Of a stretch of DNA of 64,000 nt, positions 23,001 through 35,443 are shown one piece after another. Numbering within the stretch: position 1 is the first letter of the stretch; each line of letters opens with the position of its first letter. The translations under genes were made by a program, and so were the position numbers. Below the pieces are notes generated by a model. That model had not been told where the DNA came from, ran no database searches, and saw nothing but the letters and a program-made list of their open reading frames with translations. Source of the DNA: Scenedesmus sp. ARA3 (Eukaryota; Chlorophyta; Chlorophyceae; Sphaeropleales; Scenedesmaceae); contig RWJK01001617.1 of assembly GCA_004335835.1 (NCBI GenBank), positions 41,974-105,973 on the forward strand, in the 5' to 3' direction.

Positions 23001-23081
23001 CCCTGGCAGCATCTTTGCAATGGCTCCTCAGAACACCCAGGTGCTGCTGCTACGGGGGCAGCCGATGTCCAGCCTTAACAA

Positions 23082-23119
<38 letters not shown>

Positions 23120-24060
23120 CAAGGAGCATTGTGCCAACTGCTTGCTTTGTGGACTGGGGGAGTGCTGGGACTGATCAGTTTGTGCAGAGCTGCTGCGCTG
23201 CAAGCAGCAACAGCAGTAGCAGCAGCAGCGGCAGTAGTGCGTTCCTGCCCGGCCCAGCAGTTTCTTCTGTGTCGCGCAACTTGTCAATTGAACTGTTAGT
23301 GTCTGGAAGGAGCAGCAGCAGCAACAGCAACAGCAGTGCTGGAGCATGCAAGGCTGGCAGCTCTTCACCTTATGCTCAGCAAGCACTCAACAGCAGCACC
23401 TTCAACAGCAGTACAAGTGCAAGCGGCGGCACTACAGCAGGGTGTCCTTTTGGAAGCACCATTCTAACAGAGGCCCTGCTAGGACTGTCACCCTACCAGA
23501 TGTTCCCTACACTTGGAGACTATGAAACTGCGGCACGGCAGCTGCAACAGCAGCAGCAGCAGCAAACACAGGACAGGCAGCAGCAGCAGCAGCAGCAGCA
23601 GCAGGGTGGTGCCAATGGGTTTGCAAGTGCTGACGGCACAACAGGGCTACAGCTGAGTGTGCCAATTGGCAGCACAGTCAGCAACAGCAGCAGCAGCAGC
23701 AACAGCAGCAATAGTGGTGGTGTGTCTGGTGGTGCCGGCGGCAGCGACAACAGCTCTATCCTGGTCTTGCGTGGGCTGAAGCAGCAGCCTACAAATATCA
23801 CAGCCAAACCTCCAGCTGCACCAACAGCAGCAGCAAGCATTGGCAGCCCTGCACCAGGCCTGCAATCTGCTGTGCAGTTCACCAGCCCTGCTGTGTCTAG
23901 CAGCTCACCCCCTGCTGCTGCTGCTCAGCCAGCAGCAAGCTCAGCAGCAGCAGCGCCTGTCACAGCGGCTGATAACAGCCCCAAAAGCAGCACGCTCACT
24001 GCCAGCACACCTGGCAGTACTTCTGCTGCTGCTAGCAGCAATGAATCATCAGCAGCAGGG

Positions 24061-24092
<32 letters not shown>

Positions 24093-25972
24093 GGGTATGC
24101 CTAGTGAGGTGTGGGTGCGAATAAACTCCGACCAGCTGGCCTACTTCAGCCTGCTGCAGCTGGCGGAGCTGCTGGCTGATGGCCGGCTGAGCCCGCAGCA
24201 GCTGGCGGGCGTGTTCACGGCACGGCTGAGGAGGTGCGGGGGGCAGGGGGGCTTGGTGGGCATGGGGTGTTGGTGTGGACGTGCGTTCCTAGGGAACCTG
24301 CGCTAGTGGTTTGTGCGCTAGTAGTTTGCCAGGGATGAGGGGGTTAGGCAGCTGCGCCAGCCTGCTGCAGGTGTAGTGCTTCTGTAGCAATACACCACCC
24401 AGTGTGTGCTGTTGCACTCTTCAAAGCAATTGCTGTGTGGTGTTGGTGCTGCATGTGGTGTGCAGCCGCAGCAGCTGCATCTGGCTGTTGCCCAGGGCGC
24501 ATTTTGTCTGCTTGCACCATGGCTAGCTGTGACTAACGACTCAACTGCGGTGTCACATTGTGTTTGCTGTGCCGCCCTGCCAGGTTTGACTCGCTGCTGC
24601 ACCCAGTCGTCACTTTGACCACCGAGCTGGCGAACCAGCAGGCAGCAGCAGCACAGGCAGCACTGCAGGCAGCCAACACCTCAGCCGCAGCAACCACCCG
24701 CAGCAGCAGCACGTCACCCAAAAGTAACATGTTACATAACGTTAGCTTGCTCACAGGCGTGCCGTATGGCCTGAAGGACCTCATGGCTGTGCCTGGCTAC
24801 CCCACCAGCTGGGGGCTCAGCCAGCTGAGGAACAGGACCATCAACGAGGTGAGCGCTGCTGCTGCTTGCTGCTGCTTGGTTGTTGGCACCATTCGCAGCA
24901 GCGCTGGCAGTTGATGCATCTCTGCAGTTGATGCATCTCTGCAGTTGATGCATCTCTGCAGTTGATGCATCTCTGCTGTGATCATGATCTACTATGCCTG
25001 CAGCCGCCTGGACCCACTCTGCGCTTTCCCATCCTCTACGTCTTGTTATGTGCTGTGCTGTTCACTATGCTGGCGGTCTACCTCATTCTGCCTGCTGCAA
25101 ACCTTGTGTCGTGCAATTATTCCTGATGCAACCGCAGCCCAGCGCGGCCTATTCTGTGCTATCCGCTGCTGGCGGTGTGCTGCTGGCCAAGACCGCTACG
25201 GGGGAGCTTGCGTGGGGTGACGTGTGGTTCAACGGCATCACCACGCGCAACCCCTGGAACATTAATACCGGCAGCTGCGGCAGCAGCGCAGGCTCGGCTG
25301 TCGCGGTGGCGGCAGGTGCGGGGCTGCTGCTGATACATGGGAACGCAGGGGGGTGGGGTATGGCTGTGGGTTGAATGGCCTGGTGTGAGTGTGCTGTGGT
25401 GGTGCCTTGTGTTTGCTGCGTGATTCAGCTTTGTATCTTGACTGCCGCTATCGGCTGTCTTCATAGGCTCAAGCGTGCCACAATCTGCATGCAGCATTGC
25501 CGCATGTTCTGCTGACGCCGTCAGCCTGACGGCATGGTGCTGTGCTTGAACAGGGAAAATCTGCACCAACATCAGCCTAACTCCCATACCGCGCCGTGCT
25601 GCTGCAGGGCTGCTGCCGTTTGCGGTAGGCACTGAGACCTGGGGCTCCATTGTGTGCCCAGCCTCCACTGTTGGGGTGACTGCATACCGGCCCACAGGCG
25701 GCAGCATCTCAGGCCAGGGCACAATGCAGGTGCGGCGATCTCTGGCAGAAGGCTGCTTCCATGGCAATCTGTGCCCCTGAAGCGTGTGTGATTATCGCCA
25801 TGTCCCCACTTACAACTGAACATGTCTGTCATTCTGAAGATCTGTCACTGCACTCGTCATACTGCGTATGCCTCGTTGTTTTCTTTGACGACAGGTGGCC
25901 CCTTCTCTCGACAAGACAGGCATGTTTTGTCGGCAGCTGCTAGACTGTGCAGTGGTGGCTGACGCCCTCATG

Positions 25973-26007
<35 letters not shown>

Positions 26008-27651
26008 CGCCAGCAACGCCTCACATGCTGCACCACAGCTGCGGCTACACCGCCAGCCTGCAGCTGCAGCAGCCTCCTTCAACTACACCCAGCACCAGCA
26101 AACCCTGCAGCAAACCCCACCCTCAACCCTCCTGCAGCAGCAGCAGCAGCAGCAGTACCGGCAGCGCAGCCTGCTGCTGCCACCAACCCTGCAGCAGCTC
26201 CCAGCACTATCTTCCCTGTGCATCGGCTACCTGCGCGGCACCAGCAGCAACCTGGTTGCAGCACTGATGCGGCAGCAGCCGCGCTGCGTGAAGGGGCCGC
26301 TGCAGCCGCCGGGCAACAACCAGCTGGTGCAGGATGTGCTGAGTGTCATTTTGCAGGCTGAGGTGGCTGTGAGCCTTGAGGGGCTGTGGCTGGAGGGATA
26401 CATCGACCAGGACAGCCACTGGGTGAGTGGATGCGTGCTGCTCTTGTGGCTGCTTTCTGCTGTGCTGAGATAATTGAAAAACAGGCAGTGACAGCCACTG
26501 GGTGGGTGATTGCGTGCTGCCATGTGGCCTGGTGGGGAAGGGCTGCGATTGTTGAGCTCAGGGCTGCTCCAAGTATCTGGAGGGGCTGTGGCTGGAGGGG
26601 TACATTGACCAGGACAGCCACTGGGTGAGTGGTTTGAATTGATCGCATCATTGGCTTGATTAATTACATTGTGAGGATGATTGGGTGAGGGATTGCAGCA
26701 ACTGCCTTGAGGGGCTGTGGCTGGAGGGGTATATCGGCCACTGGGTGAACGGGCTTGCCATATTTTCACAGCGTCACAAACTCGATGCATAGCATGATGA
26801 GCACAGATGGTTTTTGAAGTATTATTAGCTACTGTCCTGGAGCCCGTCACCAGTGCACTCACCAACTACACAGAAGCACGCAATCCCTGCACTACACAGG
26901 CACGTTGTGATGTAGCAATACTGGCCCAAGCACGTCTCTTAGCTGTTGTCTTGATGTCTACCCTGCTACAGCGCCCGCTTGTCCAGCTGGGCCAAGCACC
27001 TCACGCTCTGATCATGTGCACTCCTGTGTTTTGCCGCTTGCTCTGCAGTACCCGCTGATCCAGCTAGGCCAGGTCGCCCCCGCATCAGCATACCTCAAGG
27101 CGCAGCGGCTGCGCTCAGTGCTGGCAGCACAGACGCGACACTACTTTGCAGCCAACGGCATCGATGTGCTTCTGAAGCCCACCAAGAGCAAAGTGGGCAT
27201 TGATGGCCTTGCTACGCTGCTTGATATGCCTGAGGCTTTGCTTCCTGTGAGCTTTACACTGGCTTCAGCAGATGACGATGAAACTGTCAGCCCGGCGGCC
27301 GGCAATAGTGCGGCTGCAGCGGCCGGCAGCGATGCGGCGGCAGCAGCAGCTGATGCGCTGCGGGCGCAGCAGCAGCTTGGCGGGAATGTGCGGCACCAGC
27401 GGGGCGCAGAGCTACAGCAGCAACTGCAGCAGCAGCTGCAGCAGCAGCAGCGGGGCGGTTGCTCAGCGGACGACTCAAACAACGCCTCGTCAGACAGCAG
27501 CAGCGGCTCTGGCGGCGGGCAGCAGTTGTGGCTGCAGCCAGAGGTGAACAGCATTGTGGCACTGCCGGGAGACGATGCGGCTGTCATTGCTGTTGGGGCT
27601 GCGTTCCAGGCTGTGACAGACTTCCATGAGGTGCATCCCATCCTTGTGTGA
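19453..27651 (+). CDS. Secreted fasciclin-like / Ser-Pro-rich / amidase-domain fusion protein
   Basis: Nine exons: 19453-20535, 20782-21040, 21338-21570, 21784-24233, 24584-24848, 25138-25315, 25608-25729, 25895-26422, 27049-27651; all phases close, giving 1906 residues. A signal peptide covers residues 1 to about 23 ([20 protein letters not shown]); in-frame ATGs upstream at 19315 and 19360 are less good. A fasciclin-like region starts near residue 362, with VFAPTNAAL at 387-395 and [13 protein letters not shown] later. Then come about 500 residues of Ser/Gly/Gln/Asn sequence, including an [12 protein letters not shown] run near 760-820 like algal hydroxyproline-rich wall proteins. The last about 600 residues are an amidase-signature enzyme: [13 protein letters not shown] with Lys1406, [10 protein letters not shown] near 1475-1484 and GTETWGSI with Ser1503, the Lys-Ser-Ser triad. 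It resembles plant At5g07360-type amidases. The substrate is unknown. A split into two genes is possible but no stop, poly(A) signal or promoter was seen between the parts. Confidence 0.78.
24910..24976 (+). repeat. 17-bp tandem repeat, four copies, in amidase intron 5
   Basis: The unit GTTGATGCATCTCTGCA is present three times perfectly (24910-24960) and once with its last base changed (24961-24977). It lies in the intron after exon 5. Confidence 0.95.
26375..26752 (+). repeat. Exon 8 donor region repeated in amidase intron 8
   Basis: The 56-base block from CTTGAGGGGCTGTGGCTGGA to CACTGGGTGAGTGG (26375-26430, real donor at 26423) recurs almost unchanged at 26577-26632, is shortened at 26706-26752 and is reduced to its last 20 bases near 26488-26507. 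The spacings are not multiples of three from the true donor. Confidence 0.92.
26963..27080 (+). repeat. Duplicated exon 9 acceptor region (amidase)
   Basis: ACAGCGCCCGCTTGTCCAGC at about 26969 repeats, with changes, the true exon 9 start CAGTACCCGCTGATCCAGCT at 27046. The upstream copy keeps an AG at the matching place. Confidence 0.7.
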
Positions 27652-27758
27652 GGTTCTTTGTACAGCTGTGCATGCACAGCATGTGTGTGTGCATGCAGGA
27701 ATCCTTTGCAGGCATGCATGCTGCACGCACGTGCTTGATCGTGCAGAGAGCAGAGGGT

Positions 27759-27763
27759 TGTAA
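27759..27763 (+). terminator. TGTAA poly(A) signal, fasciclin-amidase gene
   Basis: TGTAA lies 108 bases after the stop codon. A second TGTAA at 27816-27820 could also serve. Confidence 0.55.
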
Positions 27764-28307
27764 GCGTCAGGTCAAAACTTTGAAGTTACAGTGGACCAAC
27801 AGACTGTACATTGTTTGTAACACTGTTGCTTGTATGCAGCCAGTGCCGTATACGCATGTCCCCCTGCGTGTTTTGACGTGTAGGTTCCTTTGACATTGAG
27901 ATTGTGTGTGTGCCCCAATCCTCTGTGTCAGTGTGCATTGTGCAGGTGCATATTCATCAGCAGTAGGACCTTCTATGCACAGGATCGGTGTATTGCCTTG
28001 TAGGCAGCTTGTCCGACATTGTATGGCAATGGGATTACACTGAAGGTTTGCAGTGCTGCTTGATCATCAGCATGCAGTCCCCGAGCTTGGAAGCGGTATT
28101 TCAGATCATCTATATGATGTGTGTTGCATCCTGACACATCCGGACCACCAGAGCATGCTAAGCAGCAATGTGTCCTGGTGTGCAATGTGGTGTGGCATCT
28201 GTTTTGACAGGTTGGGAAAGTAATATCAGGGCAGATCAAAGCACCAACACGTGCTGTTCAAGTTTGCAGGGTAGCCTCATGGGGGATGGCACTGGTTGCT
28301 GTTGCCA

Positions 28308-28341
28308 CACCTATGAGGGTGTTGCCCCACCCTCATAGGTG
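28308..28341. repeat. Perfect 14-bp inverted repeat with 6-base loop
   Basis: CACCTATGAGGGTG (28308-28321) is matched by CACCCTCATAGGTG (28328-28341), its exact reverse complement, around TTGCCC. There is no U-run, so it is not a simple terminator. Confidence 0.9.
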
Positions 28342-29056
28342 CGGCGGAAAACTTTGCAAGCAGGAACACCATACCTAGTATTTGGCACATTTGTTGTCGC
28401 AACTGATACAGGCTCTGCTTGTGCTGCATGGGTGCTACAAGTCTTGACGGGCGTTGTATTTGTACATGACCGTTACAAGATACCTGCCTCGACGGCAACA
28501 GTCGCAGGCGGCAAGCTCCATGTCGCGCAGCTTGTGGTGTCATCCTTGTGGGCTGTTTGTTGCTGTGCTCTGCTGCTGGTGGCTTGCTGCAATCATTGCA
28601 GTGCAATGTGCCCTCCAGTTGTAGGTGCTGCCAGCCTGGCAATATGCCTGCATAAATCCGCTGCCCCGCCTAAGGGCTGACTCAGCAAAAGGGCTGCAGC
28701 GCTGCATCTATTAACGGGAGTGCATATGAATATGGTAAACTTTCTGTGCTGTCCCAACGCCACCCTGGGCGCTGCAGTACTAGTCGCAGCGAGGCAAGTT
28801 GGTTTGTCAGTGTAAGTTGCAATGGTAACAGCCACACCTGGATGTGTTTGTGAGAAGGGCGAGCAGTACAGCCCTCGGACAACCCACCAAACCACACATG
28901 CCTGGTCCATAATCGCATCACTCCAGCACAGCACCACGCCGCATGGTGCAGCGCTGCCAACCAGCACGGCTGCTGGCCATCACAATTTATGTTACAATTA
29001 ATCCTCCGCAGCATCTGAACAGTTTGTCAACTGGCACGACAGCAGCTCATATAAAC

Positions 29057-29091
29057 CACAATTTGTGTGTTACATGACGGGAACACAGCCC
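29057..29091 (-). repeat. Dispersed 35-bp element, copy 1
   Basis: This is the exact reverse complement of 57278-57312. In the minus-strand sense it reads GGGCTGTGTTCCCGTCATGT then AACACACAAATTGTG, and contains TGTAA. Confidence 0.95.
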
Positions 29092-29489
29092 GTTTTCGAG
29101 CCAATGACAGCCACAACCATCCAGACGAGGCAGCACGCCTCCGCCCAGCAGCGCTGCCCTCCCTACTGTGGCCACACCATGGTGCCGCTGAGGGGCGTGC
29201 AGATACAGCGGCCCAAACTACTATGAACAAATGACGTTATTCAAAGGGTTTAAAGTCCTTGCCCTCTTTGCGCAGACGGCCGTCGAGGCTGAGCAGGCAA
29301 GCAGCAATGCTGCGCGCGAGCATGTCCCATGTCCCAATTGCAATGCATGCAGCTGCAGCTTGGCAGCCGCACTCCACTAGTAGCTCACACAGACGTGCAG
29401 TGCATCCAAGCAAGCAGCTGTCGCAAACACACGCACTGGCAACCTGCTATCATCTCTGTCCATACATCACTAGTAATCCTGTCTCTGAA

Positions 29490-29760
29490 GATCAACCTAG
29501 GTGTGTATCTCGCCGCATCACCTAGATGTCATGTCTGGCCATTAAGGGCCAGCTATGCGTCTGGCCAGGTCAACCGAGGTGTATAGTGTCACGACAACAC
29601 CTCGGTGTCATGTCTGGCCACCAAAGGCCATCAGTCGCATCTTGCCAGATTAACCCAGGTGTATCGTGTCACCACGTCACCTAGGTGTCATGTCTGGCCA
29701 GCAATCGCCACTCGCTAGCTCAATCCAGTTGTCATATCTCGCCATGCCAGCCCAGTGTCT
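29490..29760. repeat. Approximately 80-bp tandem repeat, three to four diverged copies
   Basis: The 15-mer TGTCATGTCTGGCCA recurs at 29527, 29606 and 29686 (spacing 79 and 80). It is embedded in repeats of the type ACCTAGGTGT...CACCTAGGTGTCATG...GGCCA. A fourth, weaker copy follows to about 29760. Confidence 0.88.
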
Positions 29761-30007
29761 CCACCAGATTTAACCAAGCGTCAATGCCCAACCATTGGAT
29801 CTGCCCTGCACGCCCTGACGTACAGGCCAACGTATTGTACAATGGGGGTAAGTGAGGCTTTTGCACCCCCACATACTGTGTGTGCACCAGCAGCACACAG
29901 CAGGGACTTTGCATAGGAGCTACATTTGAAAAGCAGTACACCAAAGCACTACAGTAAAACAAACTGAGAAATCTCGAACAACATGACAAGCCCCAGCAAT
30001 TCCCTGA

Positions 30008-30012
30008 TTACA
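30008..30012 (-). terminator. TGTAA poly(A) signal (minus strand), TauE/SafE gene
   Basis: TTACA on the plus strand gives TGTAA on the minus strand, about 430 bases after the TauE/SafE stop. The distance is long but within range for algal 3' UTRs. Confidence 0.35.
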
Positions 30013-30438
30013 CAAGAAAAGCACAACGTTCAACCAACTAAAAGATCAGTACCTGGCCCGCCAAATAGTGCATTAGCGCCAACACTGTAGGCTACGATAG
30101 TGTCAAAATCACTAAGCCAGTGTTGCACATCAACATCACTATTCTCAGGAACCAGTCCCTGACCATTTGCAATGTGCGCAGCAACAGCAAGTGTCAGTCT
30201 CAAGTGCACCCCTGGCCATCAGACAGTGCCACGCACCCGGCTGGTACGCATGCCGTCTTCACACAGCCACAATCCTTTACTGAGGCTCTCTTGCACTCAC
30301 AACATCGGCTTCCACCCTTTCAACCCCTGCTGCATCTGCCATACACCATCTCGCAAACAGACAACAGCACCGCAGCACTACGCTCCTAGGATGGCGGAAC
30401 AAAACCAATGCACTGTCACCTCATGCTCACGCCCAGCG

Positions 30439-32490
30439 TCACTCGCACACGTGGTAGGTCTCAAAGTGCACGCTGGTGCCGTGCAGCAAGTCCAGCACGC
30501 CAGGCACGCCATTGAAGATGATCAGCAGCGGGATGGCCAGGCTGTTGCGCACCACGCTGGCCACCAGGATGAGCGAGGACATGCCGGTGCGCTGGATCCA
30601 CACATCCATCACCAGCTGCCCGATCGGTGTCACCTGCAGCATGCGCAGCATGTGCAGCGGCAGCAGCAGCGCATGCGTGAGCAAGGTGCAGGATGAAACA
30701 GCGTTTGGGTTCTACTGATGAATCTGTCAGGTCAGGATTTCATAGCAGATGAAACAGGCGGCAGATGGAGCCAGTCAAACGGCTGTCCCTGCCCCTGCTG
30801 CTGCTGCTGCGGCTGCACAAGAAGCAGCAGCTGCAGCGTCTCACCAGCAGGTTTGTTATGCCAAAGGCCAGGCCATGCTGCAGATCCAGCTGGCCATTGA
30901 CCAGGAAGCCCACGCTGCTGCAGCCACTGCACGCAGGACAGTGATGGAAAAGCAGGACGCCGTGAGATACACAGCAGCAGCACCATGTACGCATCGGCAG
31001 CTGCTGCAACCTTGATATGCAGAGGAAGGTGGGATGTTAATAGCATTGTGGACGCAGAATACCAGCAGCTGCTGTGTTGGGTTTTGAAAAGTAAGTGATC
31101 CAGCAGTCAAGTTGTGCAGGAAGCCAGGCCTGCTTTCAGCCTAGGCTGAGGCAAGTTGGTGAGGGCTGCTCATGGCTGATGGGGCGTGCGCTGCATTGTC
31201 TCACCTGCTCACAAACAGGGCCAGCTTCAGCGTAGCTGCTGCCACCTGCAGCAGCAGCAGCAGCATTGGTGGTATATGCATTGTAAGCACACATGACGCT
31301 CACGTTTTGATGGCATTACTCAGCAGGCTGCTGGGTTATGACATCGCAAGAGTCAAGAGTCGATGCCAGCGATCTGAAAGACGCAAACGCCTTGGCTATT
31401 GCTGCAAGCAACCTGAGCATGGCATGCAGGCAAAGGGCATGCAGGACACACTTGCAGCCAGTTCTCCTGCTACTTTTTGAACCCTTCATTCAATCACAAC
31501 CAGCGTCTCACCTGCGGGTGTTGCCCAAAGCCGATGAGCATGGGTGTGAGGAAAAGCGTGTTGGGGCTGGCCCCCAGCAGCCCCGAGGCCACGCCAATGA
31601 GCAGCATCAGCGGCTGGAAGTACAGCAGCCGGCTGCGGCTCCAATCGATGTCATTGAACAGCACCTCACCCACTGCTGCAGAGCCTGCCTCTGATAGCGC
31701 CGAAGACGCTTCACAGTCCTTGCAGGGCGGCAGCGCTGCTGCTGCTGCTGCTGCAGCTGCTGTTTTTTCTGAGGCAAGGCTTCCAGCTGCAGCAGTCACG
31801 CCTGCTGGCTGTGTGAAGGAAGGCTGCATGTGCGCTGAGTCATCAACCGGCCGCAGAGTGAGTTCACGGAGCATTGCAGGGCCCCGCACTGCCGGCTCAG
31901 CAAATGCAACCCCTGCAGCAGACCCCCCTGGCATCAGTGTAGCAGGTGGTGGCAGCTCTTGTACCTTCTGCTGCTGCTGCTGCTGCTGCGGCTGCAGGTG
32001 GATGATGTGCCCACAGCAGGCTGGCTGCATACCAGCTTTTCTAGGCCAATGCAGCCAGCATGCTGCTGCTGCCAGGCCTGCACTGGCTGCTATGAACACC
32101 CCCACACCAACAAAGAACCCCAGCTGGCAGGGAGGCATCACTGACCAGATGACACACAGGGCAACATACAGCCCAAAGTTCCCAGTGATGAGCAGCAGCA
32201 ATAGCAGCGGCTGCTGCGCCCACCACGCACGCAGCCTACACAGCAGCAGCGAGCACAAGAACGTGGCCTGCGCAGCGCTGCGCCCCAGCCAACTTAGCTT
32301 GCGCTGCTGCCGCTGCTGCTGTGCTGCTGGGTGCAGGGCTCCTGCTGCATCTGCAGCTGCAGGTGAGAGGCTTGGAGATCCCGCAACTGGCACAGGCTGT
32401 GGCGCAGCTGGTGCTGGTGCAGCTGCTGCTTCATACATGGCAGCATTGCTGAAAGGGCTGACAAACGGGCTTCCCAAGCATGGGTATGGC

Positions 32491-32544
<54 letters not shown>

Positions 32545-34004
32545 AGATCAAAACCTGCAGCTGATGCGCCTGCCGGCAGCCCAGCACCTCCCACCGCCTG
32601 GCTGCACCCCTGCAGCTCCTGGGCCCTATCCACTGCACAGCTCAGCTGGCGCTGCAGCGCTGGCTGCTGCTGCGCAGCAGAGACTGCCGCCACATCCTGA
32701 TGCTGCGGGCTGAACGGCATGCTGCAGCCAAGCAGCAGCGAGGGATGCCTGGACAAGCCGGTTGAGGGCCTTGTCAGCGCCTGACCCAACTGCACCAGCT
32801 CGGCATCTGTCAGCTCTGAGATGCTCACACGCGGAGATCGGCCCATGGGGCTTCCTCCTTGCACTCCGAACTGCACTCCACCGCCACCTGCTGCTGCTGC
32901 TGCCCAGGGTGATGGCATCTGCTGCATGTTGCCATGCGGGCAGATGATGTGCAGGCCGTTGTTACTGCCATAGATTGGCGATGCGCCGCGGGGGCTGACG
33001 CCTCGTGGGCTAGCTCCTGCTATGCTGTCTGCATCGTGGTGCTCTAGGGCTGACCTGATGGTGGTGTCTGTGGCGCATTGCAGCGCGTGGGGCGGCAGGC
33101 TGAGGGCCTCTGTCTTGAGCATCTCGCGAGACAGCAGCACCATCTGCAGGGCAGCGCAAAGGGCGGCGGCGGCGGTAGAGTGGGTATCGGGTTGCATTGC
33201 AATGTGTAGGCGTGTTGGGCAGGGACGGGCTTGTGCTGCCTAGCGCAGGCTTTGAGTGCATGTCTGAGAGGGCTGTGTGGGTGATGCGGGGTGATATAGC
33301 CCCTGATTAAGTCAAATGTGCCTGGTGAACCCTTCTTACCTCCTCGATGTCGTCCTGCAAGTCACACAGCGTCTGCCGCCGCTGCAGCTCCTGCTCCGTT
33401 GGCGCTGCTGCTGCCAGCTCCACACATGCCAGGCTGCTTCTCGTGTCTAATGCTGCACTGCTTGGCGCTGCTGCTGCTGTAAAGCTGTTTGTGTAGCTGT
33501 GTGCTGCAGCTGCATCCTGCTCGATCGGCCCTTTCAGCTCAGCCACCTCCTGCTCAACCCTGCATCACGCAACATGTTGGTGGCACACGTCAGCACCATA
33601 TAGAATGAGCAGGCACTGCTGTGCCTAAAACCAGGTCCACTGCATGTGCCAGACGCTGCATCATGTCACTGAGAGGTGCAGCTAGCTGCTTGCTGCTGCT
33701 GCTGCTGGGTGTGAGCTGCACGGCGGCTGTGTGCTGCGCCAAGTGTGCTTGCCGCACCTCCGTCTGCCTTCTGCCTGTTACTCGGCTGCATCCTGCTCAC
33801 TATCCTGCTCATGCTTAATCTGTCCAACTGGTGTTACTTTGGATAACGTGTTGCCGCACCTCCTCTTCAGGCGAGCCATGTGTGCCTCCTGCACCCTCAG
33901 CTTGAGCATGCCATGCAGCTGCTTGCCTGTTGAGGCTGAGTAGGCCACAATCAGCAGGAAGGACACAAACCAGTCCGGCGACATCTTGTTCAGCGTCACC
34001 CCTG

Positions 34005-34035
<31 letters not shown>

Positions 34036-35408
34036 AACCGTAACACGTGCAGCGTGAGTCAACTGGGTACAGCGAATGCCAGCTGTGTAGCGCAGATGCA
34101 TGGCTTGCTGATGTGAGGGCACGATACCATGTGTCTTCTTCACTGCAGCAGCCAACCTGCAATCCCTGCTGCATTTGTGTTTGGCTCCCTCATTGCATTC
34201 ACCTGCTTTGATGCCGACCAGCATTGCGGGTGTGAGGATGGCCATGGTGGAGTAGTCGATGAGTGTGGTGCCGGGGTTGTAGGGGTGGCCCATCACCGCA
34301 GCATGGTACAGGCTGCAGCCAGTGCAGCAAACGTTGCACAGAGAGCTTGAACCCAGCCTGCTGGCATGACATCATGCGGTATGCTGCGGGGTGTGCCGCA
34401 TTGTGTTGTTCAAAGACGCTGTTCCGCCTCAGGTGCTATGCTCAAAGTGACATGTGTGAAAACTCCTCCAGCAGCTGCTGTGCTAAGTGCGCTACATCGG
34501 TTGCTGCGGCATGGCTGCATGCTTCTGCTCACTTCGGCTTATAGATAAGTATATACACTGCTGGCTGGCACAGCAGCCATCACACTGTTGCGTGCTGCCT
34601 GCAGTTCTCACCTAGGGATGGATCCAAGGAAGATGACAAATGTGGCGCAAGCCACAGCTTGGTTGACGGCTGCAGTGCAGACAACAGGACAGCACAGTAA
34701 CATGGTTGTTGACAGCTGCAGCTCCCCTGGTTAACGACATCAGATTCAAAGCAAGCTGCTTGTGCGACCACCACAGCAGCACATTGTGCTCTGCCGTAAG
34801 CACAGGTAGTATGTTATGATGTGGTCATGATGCACCATTGCTGTGGCCCATCCGTAATGGCACGAGCAGTATCAGGCTGCCCACTTGCTGCCGTGACATA
34901 CTTGCACGCCCCAGCTGGCCAGCCACAGCATGTCTGTCTGCATGGTGCGCAGAAAGACATGCTATGGTACATTCTGCTGGCACTCACGCAGGTGCAGCAG
35001 CGCTGTGAAGATAGGCACAAGCAGCATAAAGCTGCCCACTTGCTGCCATGCTGTATTGCACGCCCAAGCTGGCCACTCACGCAGGTGCAGCAGTGCAGTG
35101 AAGATGGGGATGAGCACAGCAGTGCCGCCCTGGCCCGTGGATGCTGCCGCAAAGAAGTTGAGTGCAGCCAGTATCAGGGCAATGCCGCTGTGCCAGTCCC
35201 TCCAGTGCCAAGTAAGGTAGTCAGCAGGATCGTGGCCGTGACTGTCCAGCTTATGGCCGCCGCCGCTGCTGCTGCTGCTGCGGCTGCTGTTGTTAGCAGC
35301 TGATCCGGAGGCGGTAGCAGTTGCCTGTGTGATGCTTGCAGCAGCATCAGCCAGAAGGCCTCTGCTGAGCACATCTGACAAGCCGCTGCTGCTGGTTGCA
35401 GAAGCAGC

Positions 35409-35443
<35 letters not shown>

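Larger units (their letters stand above)
27652..30438. other. Intergenic region, amidase 3' UTR to TauE/SafE 3' UTR
   Basis: About 2.8 kb without a gene that I can support. It holds TGTAA at 27759-27763 (and again at 27816-27820), a perfect 14-bp hairpin at 28308-28341, one copy of a 35-bp dispersed element at 29057-29091, and a roughly 80-bp tandem repeat at about 29490-29760. A GTG-initiated hydrophobic frame at 28339-28680 has no family match. Confidence 0.55.

Noticed and set aside
22353..23012. Minus-strand frame rich in Gly-Leu repeats opposite the SP-repeat linker
   Set aside because: The GLGLGL pattern is the complement of the SPSP codons; no independent gene evidence.
28339..28680. 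Hydrophobic 113-codon frame as a membrane protein
   Set aside because: It starts at GTG, has no ATG in good context and no family resemblance.
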